Shown one piece after another: positions 10,587-20,879 of a DNA stretch of 64,000 nt. This DNA is from Pleurodeles waltl (taxonomy: Eukaryota; Chordata; Amphibia; Caudata; Salamandridae), in assembly GCF_031143425.1 (NCBI RefSeq), contig NC_090446.1:655547717-655611716 (forward strand). The letters run 5' to 3'. The notes below the pieces were generated by a model, which had not been told where the DNA came from, ran no database searches, and worked only from the letters and a program-made list of their open reading frames with translations. The position numbers and the translations under genes were made by a program. Numbering within the stretch: position 1 is the first letter of the stretch; each line of letters begins with the position of its first letter.

Positions 10587-10740
10587 TTCCTGTATCTTCA
10601 ATTACGGTGCCATCTCCGAGATGTGGTGTTCTGTGTCTGCGACCCTGGTGGCTAGTTTTCTCTGGCCATCACAGAGGAGGCCAAATTTAACTCAAATCAC
10701 CTCTATGCAGGCTTCCAGTGACAAGCAGAAGGTTTAAATG
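10582..10740 (-). pseudogene. L1/Tx1-like ORF1p, coiled-coil part
   Basis: Minus-strand reading gives RKLATRVADTEHHISEMAP, a stop, then LKIQEQ, and continues in frame into STWDLLERVQRLE on the other side of the gypsy array when one CTCTG copy is removed. This is the heptad-rich region in front of the RRM of L1 ORF1p. In-frame stops show it was already decayed. The reading becomes uncertain beyond about 10740. Confidence 0.72.
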
Positions 10741-12280
10741 GTGAAAGTGGGCAAGATTGGAGCTTAATGGATTTTTGTCTGCCCATTTTGACTCCAGGTA
10801 GGGATTTCCGTAGGGTTGACTAGGTGGTGATGGTTGTTGCCATAGTGGAGCCCACCACTGCAGGTTCCATGATTCAGAGCAGAGGGATTCCGTGCAAGAG
10901 GACATTTGCATTGCCACAGGCCTCAAGCAGCAGAGACCATCCAGGTATGTGATGGTCAGAGCAGGTAAGGGGGGAGGGAAAATCAGGGGGCCTCCCACTG
11001 AACATTGTCTCACCAGCCATAGTATGTTTGTGGCTCCTTGTGTATCCAGCGGTGTTGGGTGGCTCCTGGATCAATCAAGGCCCAGAGGGGCCACTTACTG
11101 CCCTCACGCCTATCAGCCCGGGCCCTATCTCTCCCCAGCTGCAGGCCCTCTCCAAGCATCAACCAGTGTGAGGAGATCTGCTCTGGTGCCAGGAATGTTA
11201 CAGTGTGAAGGAGCAGCTGAGGGGCTTTGTCACCATCCCCAGAGGCTGGTGTGGTAGGCCTGCAGGGCCGCACAACAGCAGGTGCAGAGTTTTGGCTTGG
11301 GAGGAGGCAAGTGGAGGCAAATGCTGGTTGGTCCTCATTGAAGCATTTGATCCTGAAGGGAGCTCTTCGTGTGCGCGGTTAGGGCACAGGAATGGGAGAG
11401 GGGTTCCCCACCAGGGTCATCACCCACTGTTCACTCACTCGGGTAAGAAAGGTCCCTACTTCTGTCCAAAGTTCTAGGCCGGCATGCTCTGTCTTTCAGA
11501 CAATGGGAGGCAACTGAGGGGGTTTTTGCAACTTATCACCGGGAGCCACGAAGGCAGATATGGAGGCTGCAGACTCATGTGGACTCTGATGTCGATGCTG
11601 CTCAGTCACTGGTGGGGAAAGCAGTTGTCTCCAACTCCCTGCTCTGTGCATCGGCTCTCAAAGACCACTGATGTGGTCAGTCATGGTAGGAGGAGGGAGG
11701 CCCTTCAAAATCATCTGCTGCCTGCCCTCTCGACTGGGTATTTTCAATAGTCCACGTTGGCTTCTGCTATCAGGCCGCCCTGCAGTGCCGTCCTCAGAGA
11801 GTAGTGGTACACGCAGTCTTGAGGACAGAGGGGGGCCTCAACCTCGCCCTTCCCCCCCGGTGATGGCACGCCGACAGGCCTCCAGGGCGGCACTGTTTTG
11901 TGCTGGGAGGTGAGGCCTAGCTGCAATACCAGTCACACTCGACCTCCTTGCACATCCAACAACAAATAGTCAGTGCCCTAGGCCCCTGGGCTGGGAAGGC
12001 TGCAGTGTCCATGGAGTGGGCACCTCTGTCAACCCCACCCGGAGCTCACATGCAGCAGAGACCGTGCAGTGAGATCACTCCTGGGGCATCTGCAGACTGC
12101 ATAGCTCCACCCAGCCAGCACACTGTGTGCCACTGCCAACACACAGCGTCTGGCAGTGGATTCCTAGCTTCCGCACCGGGAGTGGAAGTCGGAAAGTCTT
12201 TAGGCACCCCCTCGGAGCACTTGATGTGGTTCACCATGTGTCCACCATCTTCAGCTGCTTGGCCACTCCCCTTCAAAGCT
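10741..12280 (-). other. GC-rich tract, probable ORF1 N-terminus and 5' region of the L1-like element
   Basis: No recognisable coding domain. Base composition is clearly GC-rich up to about 12280 and then turns AT-rich abruptly. Because it abuts the ORF1 coiled coil on its 5' side in minus orientation, the simplest reading is the start of ORF1 plus the 5' UTR of the same L1-like copy. This rests on position and composition only. Confidence 0.35.
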
Positions 12281-13757
12281 TTAATTACTTATTGTGAAAA
12301 TCATGTGTTAAAGGCAATAGGATTTAAGTGCAAAAATCATGTGTTAAATGCAATAGGATTTTAGGGGCAAGTTGATATTATACTGTGCCAAAGCTTGGAG
12401 GCAGGTATTTTGTTGCATGGAATCTCACAGATTACCCTAGTAGGCAAATGTTATTGACCTGGTTACTCACCCAAACAAACCATGGATAAGGATGATTTTA
12501 ACTATGGTAATCCTTATTGGGCTTTATTAGTAAGGGTTTTATATTGTTTTGACAACTGCATGATGTACATATTTGTAATTTTAGTTATGATATACCTGGT
12601 GATTCCTTTGTGGGAAAGCTTATAATGAACATAGTAAGTCTATGTTTGCTATATTGTCAAGCCAATGATAACAGTTCATTAGTTCATTAGTTCTGATTAG
12701 TTCATTCTGAAAAAAAATGGTTTCATGTAATATAGAAAATTGTTGATAAACGCAGTAGCCCTGACCCATTGGTTGTGAAACACCTATCTTAAAGTCATTA
12801 GGTATTTAATGATGGATCATTGATTCTCTGTATTAAAACCTGCAAATAGGTACTTTATTTGTAAAGATGTTGGTTACCACCACTGATAAACCCAGGGGGG
12901 ATAAGATTTGACTGTAATGATTCTTGCTTGAAACTATTCTTAGCTGTCTGGCAATTAAATAATATTATGTCCATATATATAAATACATATCCAGATAGGT
13001 ATGTAAGACACCTTCTGGTCAACTCTGGCTTGCATTGTTCTTTCTGAGTGTCATTTACATTCTGCTTCCATCCATGACAGCGTACTGTGGTTCTGTCCAC
13101 ATTAGTCACTGGCGTCTTGCACTGTGAATGATTTTCTGATCACGTGTGCATCTACCTAAACAATAAGTAGGCTTCAGTGTCAAGGTTGGTTGGGCAGTCC
13201 ATTAGTTTTCATTTTTCTCCATGTATAGGTCTGCTTTTATTTCTTTGATTAGCCTCTTTTTATTTTAATATTTCTTAATATGATAGATACTACAGCTCTC
13301 CAGGCAATGCTAAAGGGTCACTTGCTTGTCACTCATTTCATCTACAGTGCATCACATCACATGTGGCCACTTCCTCAAATCCAGGAGGCCATGATGGAAT
13401 GCTGTTGTTCATTGTGTATCGTTGTATTGTCATTTCAAAATGGCCAATAATTGGTTCTAAATCTAGCAGCCATTCTGGAACTTTTAAACAATGATGCCAA
13501 TTTACAATACTTCAGCAAGATGGACACCCATTGCTATGTTTAGTTTCAATATTGCAAGCATATGCCTGCTGTGTTTAATCACCAGCAGGTTTTCTTTTTT
13601 TCCACTTGTATTCTTTTTCTTCATCGTGCACATGTTGTTACAGTTGTGTATGTTTTATTGCAATAGTGCCTGAGGGTGAATGCAAGAATGAGTCAGTGGG
13701 TGGGTAAATAGATTCATGAGCTCACAGATGAGTGACAGAGAACACATATGATGACTG
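12281..13757. other. AT-rich stretch without recognisable gene
   Basis: No coding signal seen on either strand. A short imperfect direct repeat (AAAATCATGTGTTAAA...CAATAGGATTT) occurs twice, about 34 bp apart, at 12297-12361. Confidence 0.5.
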
Positions 13758-13767
13758 ACTGAGTGTC

Positions 13768-13773
13768 TTTATT
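13768..13773 (-). terminator. LINE polyadenylation signal (minus-strand AATAAA)
   Basis: TTTATT on the plus strand followed leftward by a short repeat-like tail. A similar 3' terminus (AGAATAAAG on the minus strand) occurs in the fragment at 57541-57700. Confidence 0.45.
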
Positions 13774-14109
13774 CATATAGAAATTATATCCATTTATATC
13801 CATAAAAGAATCACAAGATAAATCAGAATAAAATACAATGATATGCTAAAATGTACTCTTTTCCTTTTCCCAATACACAATGTCACACTTAATAAATATA
13901 AATAATTAAAAAGGATATAAACTCTACTAGAGCTCCCAATAGTCTCCTCTGTACTGTCTTATGAATGCATTAAACTTTAGAACAGTAGATAGAATTAATA
14001 ATCAAGTAATACCCTTCTGCATAAAAAGTAGAGAAGTAATCTCAAAGTTTGGTACTGGAATGATAACAAAAACAGTCAAATTTTCTTTGAGCTATAATTA
14101 TGACTCATC

Positions 14110-14552
14110 CTAAAAAATTAACTCTTCCAAGTGTGAGAGATGTTTTCTATTCATAATGGCTGATGTGATAGAAAGGGAAACAGAATAGCACATACACACA
14201 TTGTCAAGGGAGCAGATTAAATTAAAAGCTTCCTGGTAAGGCAAACATTTTCCACTTGAAACCAATGGTTGTGGGATTTGCTTTCTTACATCCCTATACA
14301 ATTTACAAAACAAAATGAAATGAAATGAAATACACAGTTGACTAGATTTACCATCACATGGGGATTTTGGTAGGCATCTGGGCCCTGATCCACATTTTGG
14401 TTAAAGCAACCATAAGTGCAATGTGCCTACCATCAATCTTGTTAGATAGAACCTGTGTTGCATATTACGTACAGTTAACAGATAGTTTGAAATTCCTTCA
14501 TCTGTGGGGCCTAAACAATAGTTACATGCAGAGGGTTTTCTAATCTCTTGTG
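14110..14552 (-). other. LINE 3' UTR with (AAATG)n stretch
   Basis: Non-coding sequence between the last ORF2 codons and the polyadenylation signal; contains a short GAAAT repeat near 14312-14332. Confidence 0.4.
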
Positions 14553-14936
14553 TTAACCTGTCTGCCTCTCTCTTACCCAATAATCTGCTTTTAGTCCCTT
14601 CTTATTATAACATAAGATACTAACAGGATCCTTAATATTAATGTTTCCATCCACCTCCTTTAGAACATTTTTGATATAAGCAAGCCATGGAATCTTCTCT
14701 CTATAATCGAGTTCTAAGCAATCATTTAATTCTTTATTAAACTTTGTTCTGGGTTTACTCCAAATACTATGCCAAAACAAAACAGGACTTATCTGGGTAG
14801 TGTCTTCAAGAAAAGACACTTTCAATTCCATGTGCACAACATAAGAGACCATTGACCTTGGAACTGCTTGGAAAAATGATTTTTTTTCATCTGCAGGGAA
14901 GAGCAATTTGCCCAGACACCATGGTCGTTGCCCCAT
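14553..14936 (-). pseudogene. LINE ORF2, C-terminal region
   Basis: A 127-codon open stretch on the minus strand. Its pattern (hydrophobic VSYVVHMELKVSF, then SPVLFWHSIW, then a charged helix) aligns by eye with the post-RT part of the LINE at 40392-41807 (LPIHLDLNLFSISQ, RPLLFWIRLW). This segment connects RT to the C-terminal zinc-binding region in such elements. It is cut from the RT part by a 576-bp insertion, so it cannot be expressed as one protein. Confidence 0.6.
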
Positions 14937-14966
14937 AGCAACCTTTGGGGAGACATTTACTTGTGT

Positions 14967-14981
14967 ATAGGGTCGATAATT
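14967..14981. repeat. 15-bp target-site duplication (left)
   Basis: ATAGGGTCGATAATT, repeated exactly at 15558-15572. The length fits LINE-mediated (target-primed) insertion. Confidence 0.85.
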
Positions 14982-15557
14982 CTCAAAATAAGGGAGGGAT
15001 CAGGAGGAATTATGGTCCAGTGTATATCCTCCAAATAGAAACATCAAAAATTAGTGATACACTGTTCCAACCATGTAAACCAGAAAATAGTGACCAGGGT
15101 CCTAACTTCTAGGAGCAAGCGGCCTCACACACCCATAGGGTGTCATGCTTCATCATAGGCACTGCTCCTCGTCAGACCGGCGCTGCAATGTCTGACGGGC
15201 ACCACCCCTGATGGGGGGGCTCTTTGCCGGAGATCTTTTTATGTGGTGGTGCCCAAGGGTGATTAAAGTGTCGATGGAGATCAGAAAAAAATGTGGTATT
15301 AAAATTTACTCTCACAACCGCCACTGAGATCAGTAGAATTTATTGGACCAGATGGACGGTCAGGGCCAAGGTTAAAAAACAAAGTCACAAGAGTGAATAA
15401 AGAAACTAAGATCAATCACTCTTATTGTGGAAAAGAGTTTTATTTTACATCTCAAAGAGAGGAGTCTGGAAAATCTCCAGAATCTAACCTCTCATGGGTC
15501 AACATGTTTCGCATCCTGGTGGTCCAAACGGATCCAGTGATGCTGCATCAGGACAGG
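14982..15557. mobile_element. 576-bp insertion inside LINE ORF2
   Basis: Bounded by exact 15-bp repeats. Its removal joins the RT and C-terminal segments of the host LINE. The interior has no coding domain; it holds a GC-rich hairpin-like patch (about 15170-15230, TCAGACC...GTCTGACGGG) and a block near 15500 (minus strand GCGAAACATGTTGACCC). No tRNA A/B boxes were found, so this is either an unclassified SINE or a 5'-truncated LINE tail; orientation is unknown. Confidence 0.7.
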
Positions 15558-15572
15558 ATAGGGTCGATAATT
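15558..15572. repeat. 15-bp target-site duplication (right)
   Basis: Exact copy of 14967-14981. Confidence 0.85.
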
Positions 15573-16383
15573 GTCTAATTGATATATTGATATATTTCCT
15601 ATTTTAGCAGAGAATCTAAAGAGGGCTTCAGAAGATCTTAAGAATTTACATTTTCGAGCTTTCAGCTGTGATCCCCAGTGCCCATTGCTAGAAATTTGGA
15701 TGCCAAGGTATGTGAAATTATGGGTCTTGGCCAAACCCTCACCATTAATATGGTGGAACCTCTTTTTGGCCTTCCCTTTCCCACATACCATGGTACAAGA
15801 TTTCTTTACAATAATTTTCATATCTTTGTCCCCCATATAGGAGGCAAAGGAATCAGTCAGAAGACGTATCCCATTGGTAGTTCTAGAAATTAGTGTTGCA
15901 TATTTGGCATAAGAAGAATAGGATTGGATGCTTATTGACCCTGAGGGCATCATCATACGTTTTGCAACATTTCATCTAAACAGGAAAACAGGAGGGAAGC
16001 AAGGACACAACCCTGCCGTATCCCAGGTGTAACTTCAAAATAGAAGTTGCATTCCACTCTAGATGCCCTAGAACGGTATCGTAAGTGGCAGTTAGGGGAT
16101 CAAACAAATGTGACAAAAAAATAATAATCCCAATGGGTGGGCCCAACTGGGCCAGTGTCTCCCACAACTTGACATAATTCATAAGGTCAAAAGTACTAGT
16201 TAGGTCTGCGAAACATAGATGGATATGATCCTCTTTTGCTACCGTATATTTACTTATGAGGAGGTGTGGCTTGCTACATTGTTCAATCGTACCAATGTCC
16301 CCCCGGAACTCATATTGTGAGTCTGTAAGAATATGGTTTTCAGACACCCAGTTTTCCATCCTCTCTTGGAGCACTCTGTGCAT
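15573..16383 (-). pseudogene. LINE ORF2 reverse transcriptase
   Basis: Minus strand. An upstream segment (16383-15976) carries RT fingers/palm sequence: LQERMENWVSENHIL, a QYEFRGDIGT box (normally QxGFR), then CFADLTSTFDLMNY with the first catalytic Asp in the FADLTSAFD position. After a frame change there is a GIRQGCVLAP-like box, and a second segment (to 15573) has a degenerate YADD (read YAKYATLIS), followed by DMKIIVKKSCTMV and FTYLGIQISSNGHW. These are motifs 1-7 of a non-LTR RT. Loss of the catalytic aspartates and frameshifts make it a pseudogene. Confidence 0.82.
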
Positions 16384-18254
16384 TAATTTGGCAGTAGAGT
16401 TCAGGAGGGATATTGGATGGTAGCACCGTGCATGTCCCCTGTCCCCCTTCTTAAAAATAGGAACAATAACACTCTCTTTTCATGAGGCCGTCACAAAACC
16501 ACTGACTGGGGCATTATAAACTTGCATTAGTATAAGGGCCCATAGTATAATATAAGATTTAAAAGTATCTAATAGGACCCTGTCAGTGCCAGGGGCCTTC
16601 TCATTAGCAAAACTTTCTAGGGTGATAGTTACCTCGTCTGGTTTATTGGATTTATTTGTGCAGGCCCTATAGAATGTATGGCATCGGTGGGAGAATCTAC
16701 GCTAAGGTTATTGGAATTAAAAATCCCAGCATAGTTTCTTTTCCAATCCTTCTGTTGTACAAGAGCCTTAAATCTAGGACAAATAAATCATTAAGGAACG
16801 CCGGATTATTAAGTTTCCAAAAGAGTGTATTTTCTTGTGTCTCAGCTGCCTGTTCTAGGTTGGCACAGGCCCTTTCTCGCATCTCTCTTTTCCTTCTTGC
16901 CAAGGCCTGTTTGTATATGATTCTCAAAGTAATAATTTCTTCTCTATTTCTGAAAGTGGACTGCAGAGCTTTTTTCAGGTTCTGCTTAGCCAGGGACAAT
17001 TGTGATCAAACCAACCATATATGTTTTTATGAGTGGCCCTTTTGGGCGATTTCAATTTACCAGCAATTTCAACCATTAGTTAACAAAAGTCTACAACAGT
17101 TGAACGTGGGGCAATATTCTAATCATTACAAGTAAGAAAATCACTGAATTTGTGCTTGATTATGCTTTCTAGAAGGGCCAGACCATTGACCACCTAAGAC
17201 GGATGCCATTATTGCCCTGAGTTTCAATAGGAACTGCTAGTTGGGGGCCAGGCATATAGGAGGTCTTGATATTATAGACCAGCAGCAAAGGATTGTGGTC
17301 ACTAAAGGGACTCCGGTTGACTCCATAAAAATCCATCATCCCCAAGCCATTTTCGGAAAGTAAGATGCCAGCAATAGTAGTACTATGACCATTCCCTTGA
17401 AAAGCTGTTATTGATGCCCTATATAGCTCACCAAAATGCTCTAGCTAATCCAAGATACAGTTAAAGGTGACTTCATTGATTGCCTCCCTATATAAATTAT
17501 GTGGTAATTAGGGTAGCAATTCCCCATTCTCGCTTAGGTACCCAAAGTAATTTGCCAATAAGACATCACACTTGGTAATATTAAAAACACCCCAACACAA
17601 GTGTAGCTACAATTATCCTTGATATGGCATGTAAAAGATTCCAGCTCCCTTTCAAGGTCGACCATAGGCTTGTTTCCAAAATTATCAAAGATGTTATTAC
17701 AGAAATGAATTTAAATTATAGTTAAATGTTCATCAATCTGGCAATGAAAAATCTGAAATTAAGGCGAGCCAATGTAAGACTTCTTTAATTTGAGGGCGGC
17801 GATAGTAGAGATTAACATGGCTAAACACCCCCCTTAGCCGTTCCATCATTTGAGGTAATGGCTGATATAATAACAGATGAGTATCCTTCTACTTGAAAAT
17901 CTCCCACCACCTATGTTAACTGTAAGCAAACTAGGTGTGATGGTTTAATGGTATTCAACCATTCTATATTTCCCAATTTCTTTGTAATACCCACAATATT
18001 CCAGAACCTGATGACAAGTTTAACACTCCTTTTACTAGTATCGAATAGCACTAAACTATTTATTTACTGGTACGAATTCTGGGGCCATATTTGGGGTAGC
18101 AAATGAATCAGGTACAACGGGCCCCTGAAGTCACTTCTGTTTGTCACACCCTGTAAGGGGAGCAAATCTGTTGGAAGTTGGTACTTATGTACTGTGGATT
18201 AGTGGAGGGAGAATATATATAGGATTATTAATATTGTTATTGATCAGGGTGGGA
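16384..18254 (-). pseudogene. LINE ORF2, endonuclease/linker region, heavily decayed
   Basis: Between ORF1 and the RT. A 100-codon stretch at 16999-16697 is rich in Lys/Arg/Glu and has the look of the helical linker between endonuclease and RT (RIIYKQALARRKREMRERA, ending NTLFWKLNN). Further upstream, where an APE-type endonuclease is expected (about 18050-17000), only short open pieces remain. I could not identify catalytic motifs, so the endonuclease is inferred from position. Confidence 0.5.
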
Positions 18255-19265
18255 TTATAAAAAAAAAAACAATTGGTTCAGCCATGATTTGCCCAGATGA
18301 GCTACGTCTACGGTGCTGCCTGCAATCAAGGTCAAAAAGGAGACTTTTACCACCTTAGGATAGCGGTAATTAATAACATTGAAATCACCCTGACCTATTT
18401 TCCTAGAGAGTCCAACCCAATCCACCTTTCTCACCATTAACACTTCATGCGATAAAAGATTCGGGTCACAAATCTGTTGTGATATCCAATGTATAACTTT
18501 GCTTTCCAGAGCTCTCCGCGATTCAGATGAATTAGAACTTGGTTTAGGTACATCTCTTAAGACAATGCCATAAGGAGTTCCCTGGGGGAAGATGCAAAAT
18601 ATCTGATACAAAGGCTGTAGATACTGGATTATGACGTCTTTCAATGGGTGTAATTAAAGTGCATTGGGGGTGGGGCAAGAGGTGTGTGACATTCAAAGAT
18701 TATCAGGAGCGGAAGTGCCAGTTTTCTTGAGGATCAGTTGACCTCCTCGCCCCCCTCCGCCCCCACACACACATTAGGTCCCACACATTAGTATTTGCCG
18801 CCAGGGTAAGATCTAATAGTATTGGGCTAGGGATAATTGTAGGGGAGCAGCGTGATTGTTTTACAGTCTTATAAAAGGCTAAGGTTTCATTAACGGATTT
18901 CTCCACTATGGTGATCCTTTCCTTTATCTCCTTCATCTTGCCCAAGTGTTTTTCTTCCAGAATCTCCAGCCTAGCATATACATTCTTCAATTTCATTACC
19001 AAGTCTTTCATAGGATCCAAATACTTTTCCTTGTCCAGCCCCCTATTGCCACTGTCCTTCACACTTGCCCTGATGGAAGTGCTCTTTTTGGTGGGTTGGG
19101 AACCGAAGTAGCGAGTGGCTGTCGGCTTTTCTTTGCCTTGGGAAGAGTTGGCTCGCTGTTGTCAGACAACTCGGTTAACTGAAGAGGAGCACTGGAAACA
19201 CTGGGAGTCTGAACTTTCATAGGTGTATTTTTTCCCATATTGTCACATATGTGCAACGATCCCAA
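18255..19265 (-). pseudogene. LINE ORF1-like protein, coiled coil, broken
   Basis: Three minus-strand open pieces in N-to-C order: a Pro/Ser/Lys-rich N-terminus (19265-19059), a charged heptad-type coiled coil (19062-18703, e.g. YARLEILEEKHLGKMKEIKE), and a C-terminal piece (18644-18255) with an RDVPKPSSNSSESRR stretch. The layout fits an ORF1p-like RNA-binding protein of a LINE, located just upstream of ORF2 in the same orientation. No zinc knuckle or RRM was recognised. The frame breaks between pieces show it is inactive. Confidence 0.55.
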
Positions 19266-19619
19266 TATAATAGAACAATCTCTTCACCAGCATCTTCCGG
19301 GGGACTATATCGAGGAGACTTTGTTGCAGCCAACCTTTCTTTTGCATTAACGATTTCACTAATTAATACGTCCATGGCGTTAGTGAGGTAGTTTGTAGTG
19401 GCATTGAGGGTTTATACTGGCTTCATGCCTGCCCCGCCTTGCGTTTGTACTAATTTTCACTTACCCATATTTATACCTTTTGCCGAGCTAGTTTAAAATA
19501 CAGTTTTCAACAGTTACAATAAGCAAAGGGGTCGTTCCTAATAACTTTCAGTGTCAGACCCAGAACTTAGCTACCAAGAGAATGGACCCGGCCTCGATCG
19601 GCACTGAAGTTCGCAGACG

Positions 19620-20020
19620 GGCTCGCACTTGGCATCCCTTACTGCGGGAGCACCTTGCAGCTTCCATTCTTGCCCCTCAGGCGCAGCGAAGCAGTGACAG
19701 GGCCCAAGGGCAGGTTGGGACCTGTATTGTGAGGAAGTTCTCGCATGCTCAGCCCAATGGCTATCTCACGCTGCAGGAGTACCTTGCAGCTTTTATCCTT
19801 GTGCCTTCAGGAGTGGCAGGGTCCTAGGGCAGGCTGGGACCTGTAGTGTGCGGTCCCTCTCAAATGTTTGGCGTGGGATGGCTATCCCACGCTATATAGG
19901 TGCCTTGCAGCTTTTGTCCTTGCACCTCCGGGCGCAGTGAGGCAGTGGCAGGGCCTAAAGGCACGTTGGGACCTCTAGTGTGTGGTTCCTTTTGAATGCT
20001 CAGTGGGTCGCTATCCCGGA
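19620..20020 (-). promoter_or_regulatory. Three tandem GC-rich monomers at LINE 5' end (putative promoter repeats)
   Basis: A unit containing CCTTGCAGCTT and GGGACCTSTAGTGTG recurs with the anchor CCTTGCAGC at 19653, 19782 and 19903, so periods are 129 and 121 bp. It lies exactly upstream (minus orientation) of ORF1. By analogy with the tandem promoter monomers of rodent L1, these are likely internal promoter repeats; that role is an inference. The monomers differ by substitutions and small indels. Confidence 0.55.
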
Positions 20021-20030
20021 ACAAGTCAGT

Positions 20031-20879
20031 GACACAAGAAATCAGACCTATTGGCATTCGCAAATGGTTGTTAAGTGCGAGGGTGAATTTGGCATAGAGT
20101 GCAAATGGTGTGCATTTGCTTCTCTAATTAACGGCTTAAGCACAAATATGCTTGTCTGTGTTTGTTACTATTTGTCACCTCGACAAGATATTCATTTGTG
20201 TTCTCCATGTGCTTGCACAGACCTTCACAATGCATTTATTTCAACCTTAAATCGAGTCCTTTGCCCTCAAGCCTTGCTCATACAGTGCATACATACATAC
20301 ATACATTGCTTTAAACCATTCTTCTTGTTACATTCCACCCTGTGTGCCCCTCTAAGGTCCATGGAGACATTTTTAATTCTGATATCTGTCACTGCTTAAA
20401 TGTTCTGCTCCAACCAACCTGGGGTTTGTTTGCATCCCAGACTAAACTGAAAAAAACACTATGCTCTGTAGGAGCATCAGAAAGTGAAATGAACCTTAAG
20501 TAATACTGTGAGCTCTTCCTATTTTAATCATAATGTAATTTCCAGCACTGAAATCGACCTCTCAGATCATGGTTCTGTTTGTCCTGTGTTGCTCTTGATG
20601 TGGGCATCACCATGTTCACATAAATATAGATTTGGATCTTCTAGTCTTGAACACTCAAAACGACAACATTGAGAACTAAGCCAGCAACCAGAGCCCTCTA
20701 CACATTCCAAGCCTGGTGTGCACACCCAAGGGCTTCCAGTGCACATTCCAGGTATTCCAGTGCACATCCAAGAGGCACAAGGGTTGTTCTGCCCTGCCTT
20801 AAGTGTCATCTGAGCGCCCCTTTGGGAAAGTGCAGCCATACCCACTCTACACATGTCCACCCTGCATCAGAAACAAAGA
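20031..20879. other. No recognisable gene; (CATA)n microsatellite
   Basis: Mixed sequence with no domain recognised. A short CATACATACATACATA run is at about 20287-20305. Short imperfect repeats of GTGCACA(C/T)CC(A) type occur near 20700-20770. Confidence 0.45.

Larger units (their letters stand above)
13760..20030 (-). mobile_element. Degraded full-length LINE (I/Jockey-like, clade unassigned), minus strand
   Basis: A complete but decayed non-LTR retrotransposon can be followed on the minus strand: GC-rich tandem monomers at the 5' end (about 20020-19620), an ORF1 with a coiled coil (19265-18255), an ORF2 with linker, reverse transcriptase and C-terminal region (about 18000-14553), and a 3' UTR with a minus-strand AATAAA at 13773-13768. 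The C-terminal region resembles that of the younger LINE at 39814-41806, so both are of one clade. A 576-bp sequence flanked by a 15-bp duplication interrupts ORF2 at 14982-15557. Exact termini were not established. Confidence 0.72.

Noticed and set aside
12281..13757. Host exons in the AT-rich single-copy-looking stretches (also 34.4-35.5, 37.6-39.3, 43.3-45.4, 45.7-46.9 kb).
   Set aside because: Only short frames, no recognisable domains and no paired splice sites around coding-like sequence.
19620..20020. Regularly spaced repeats considered as a CRISPR-like array.
   Set aside because: Units are contiguous, diverged 121-129-bp monomers without spacers, in a vertebrate LINE 5' region.
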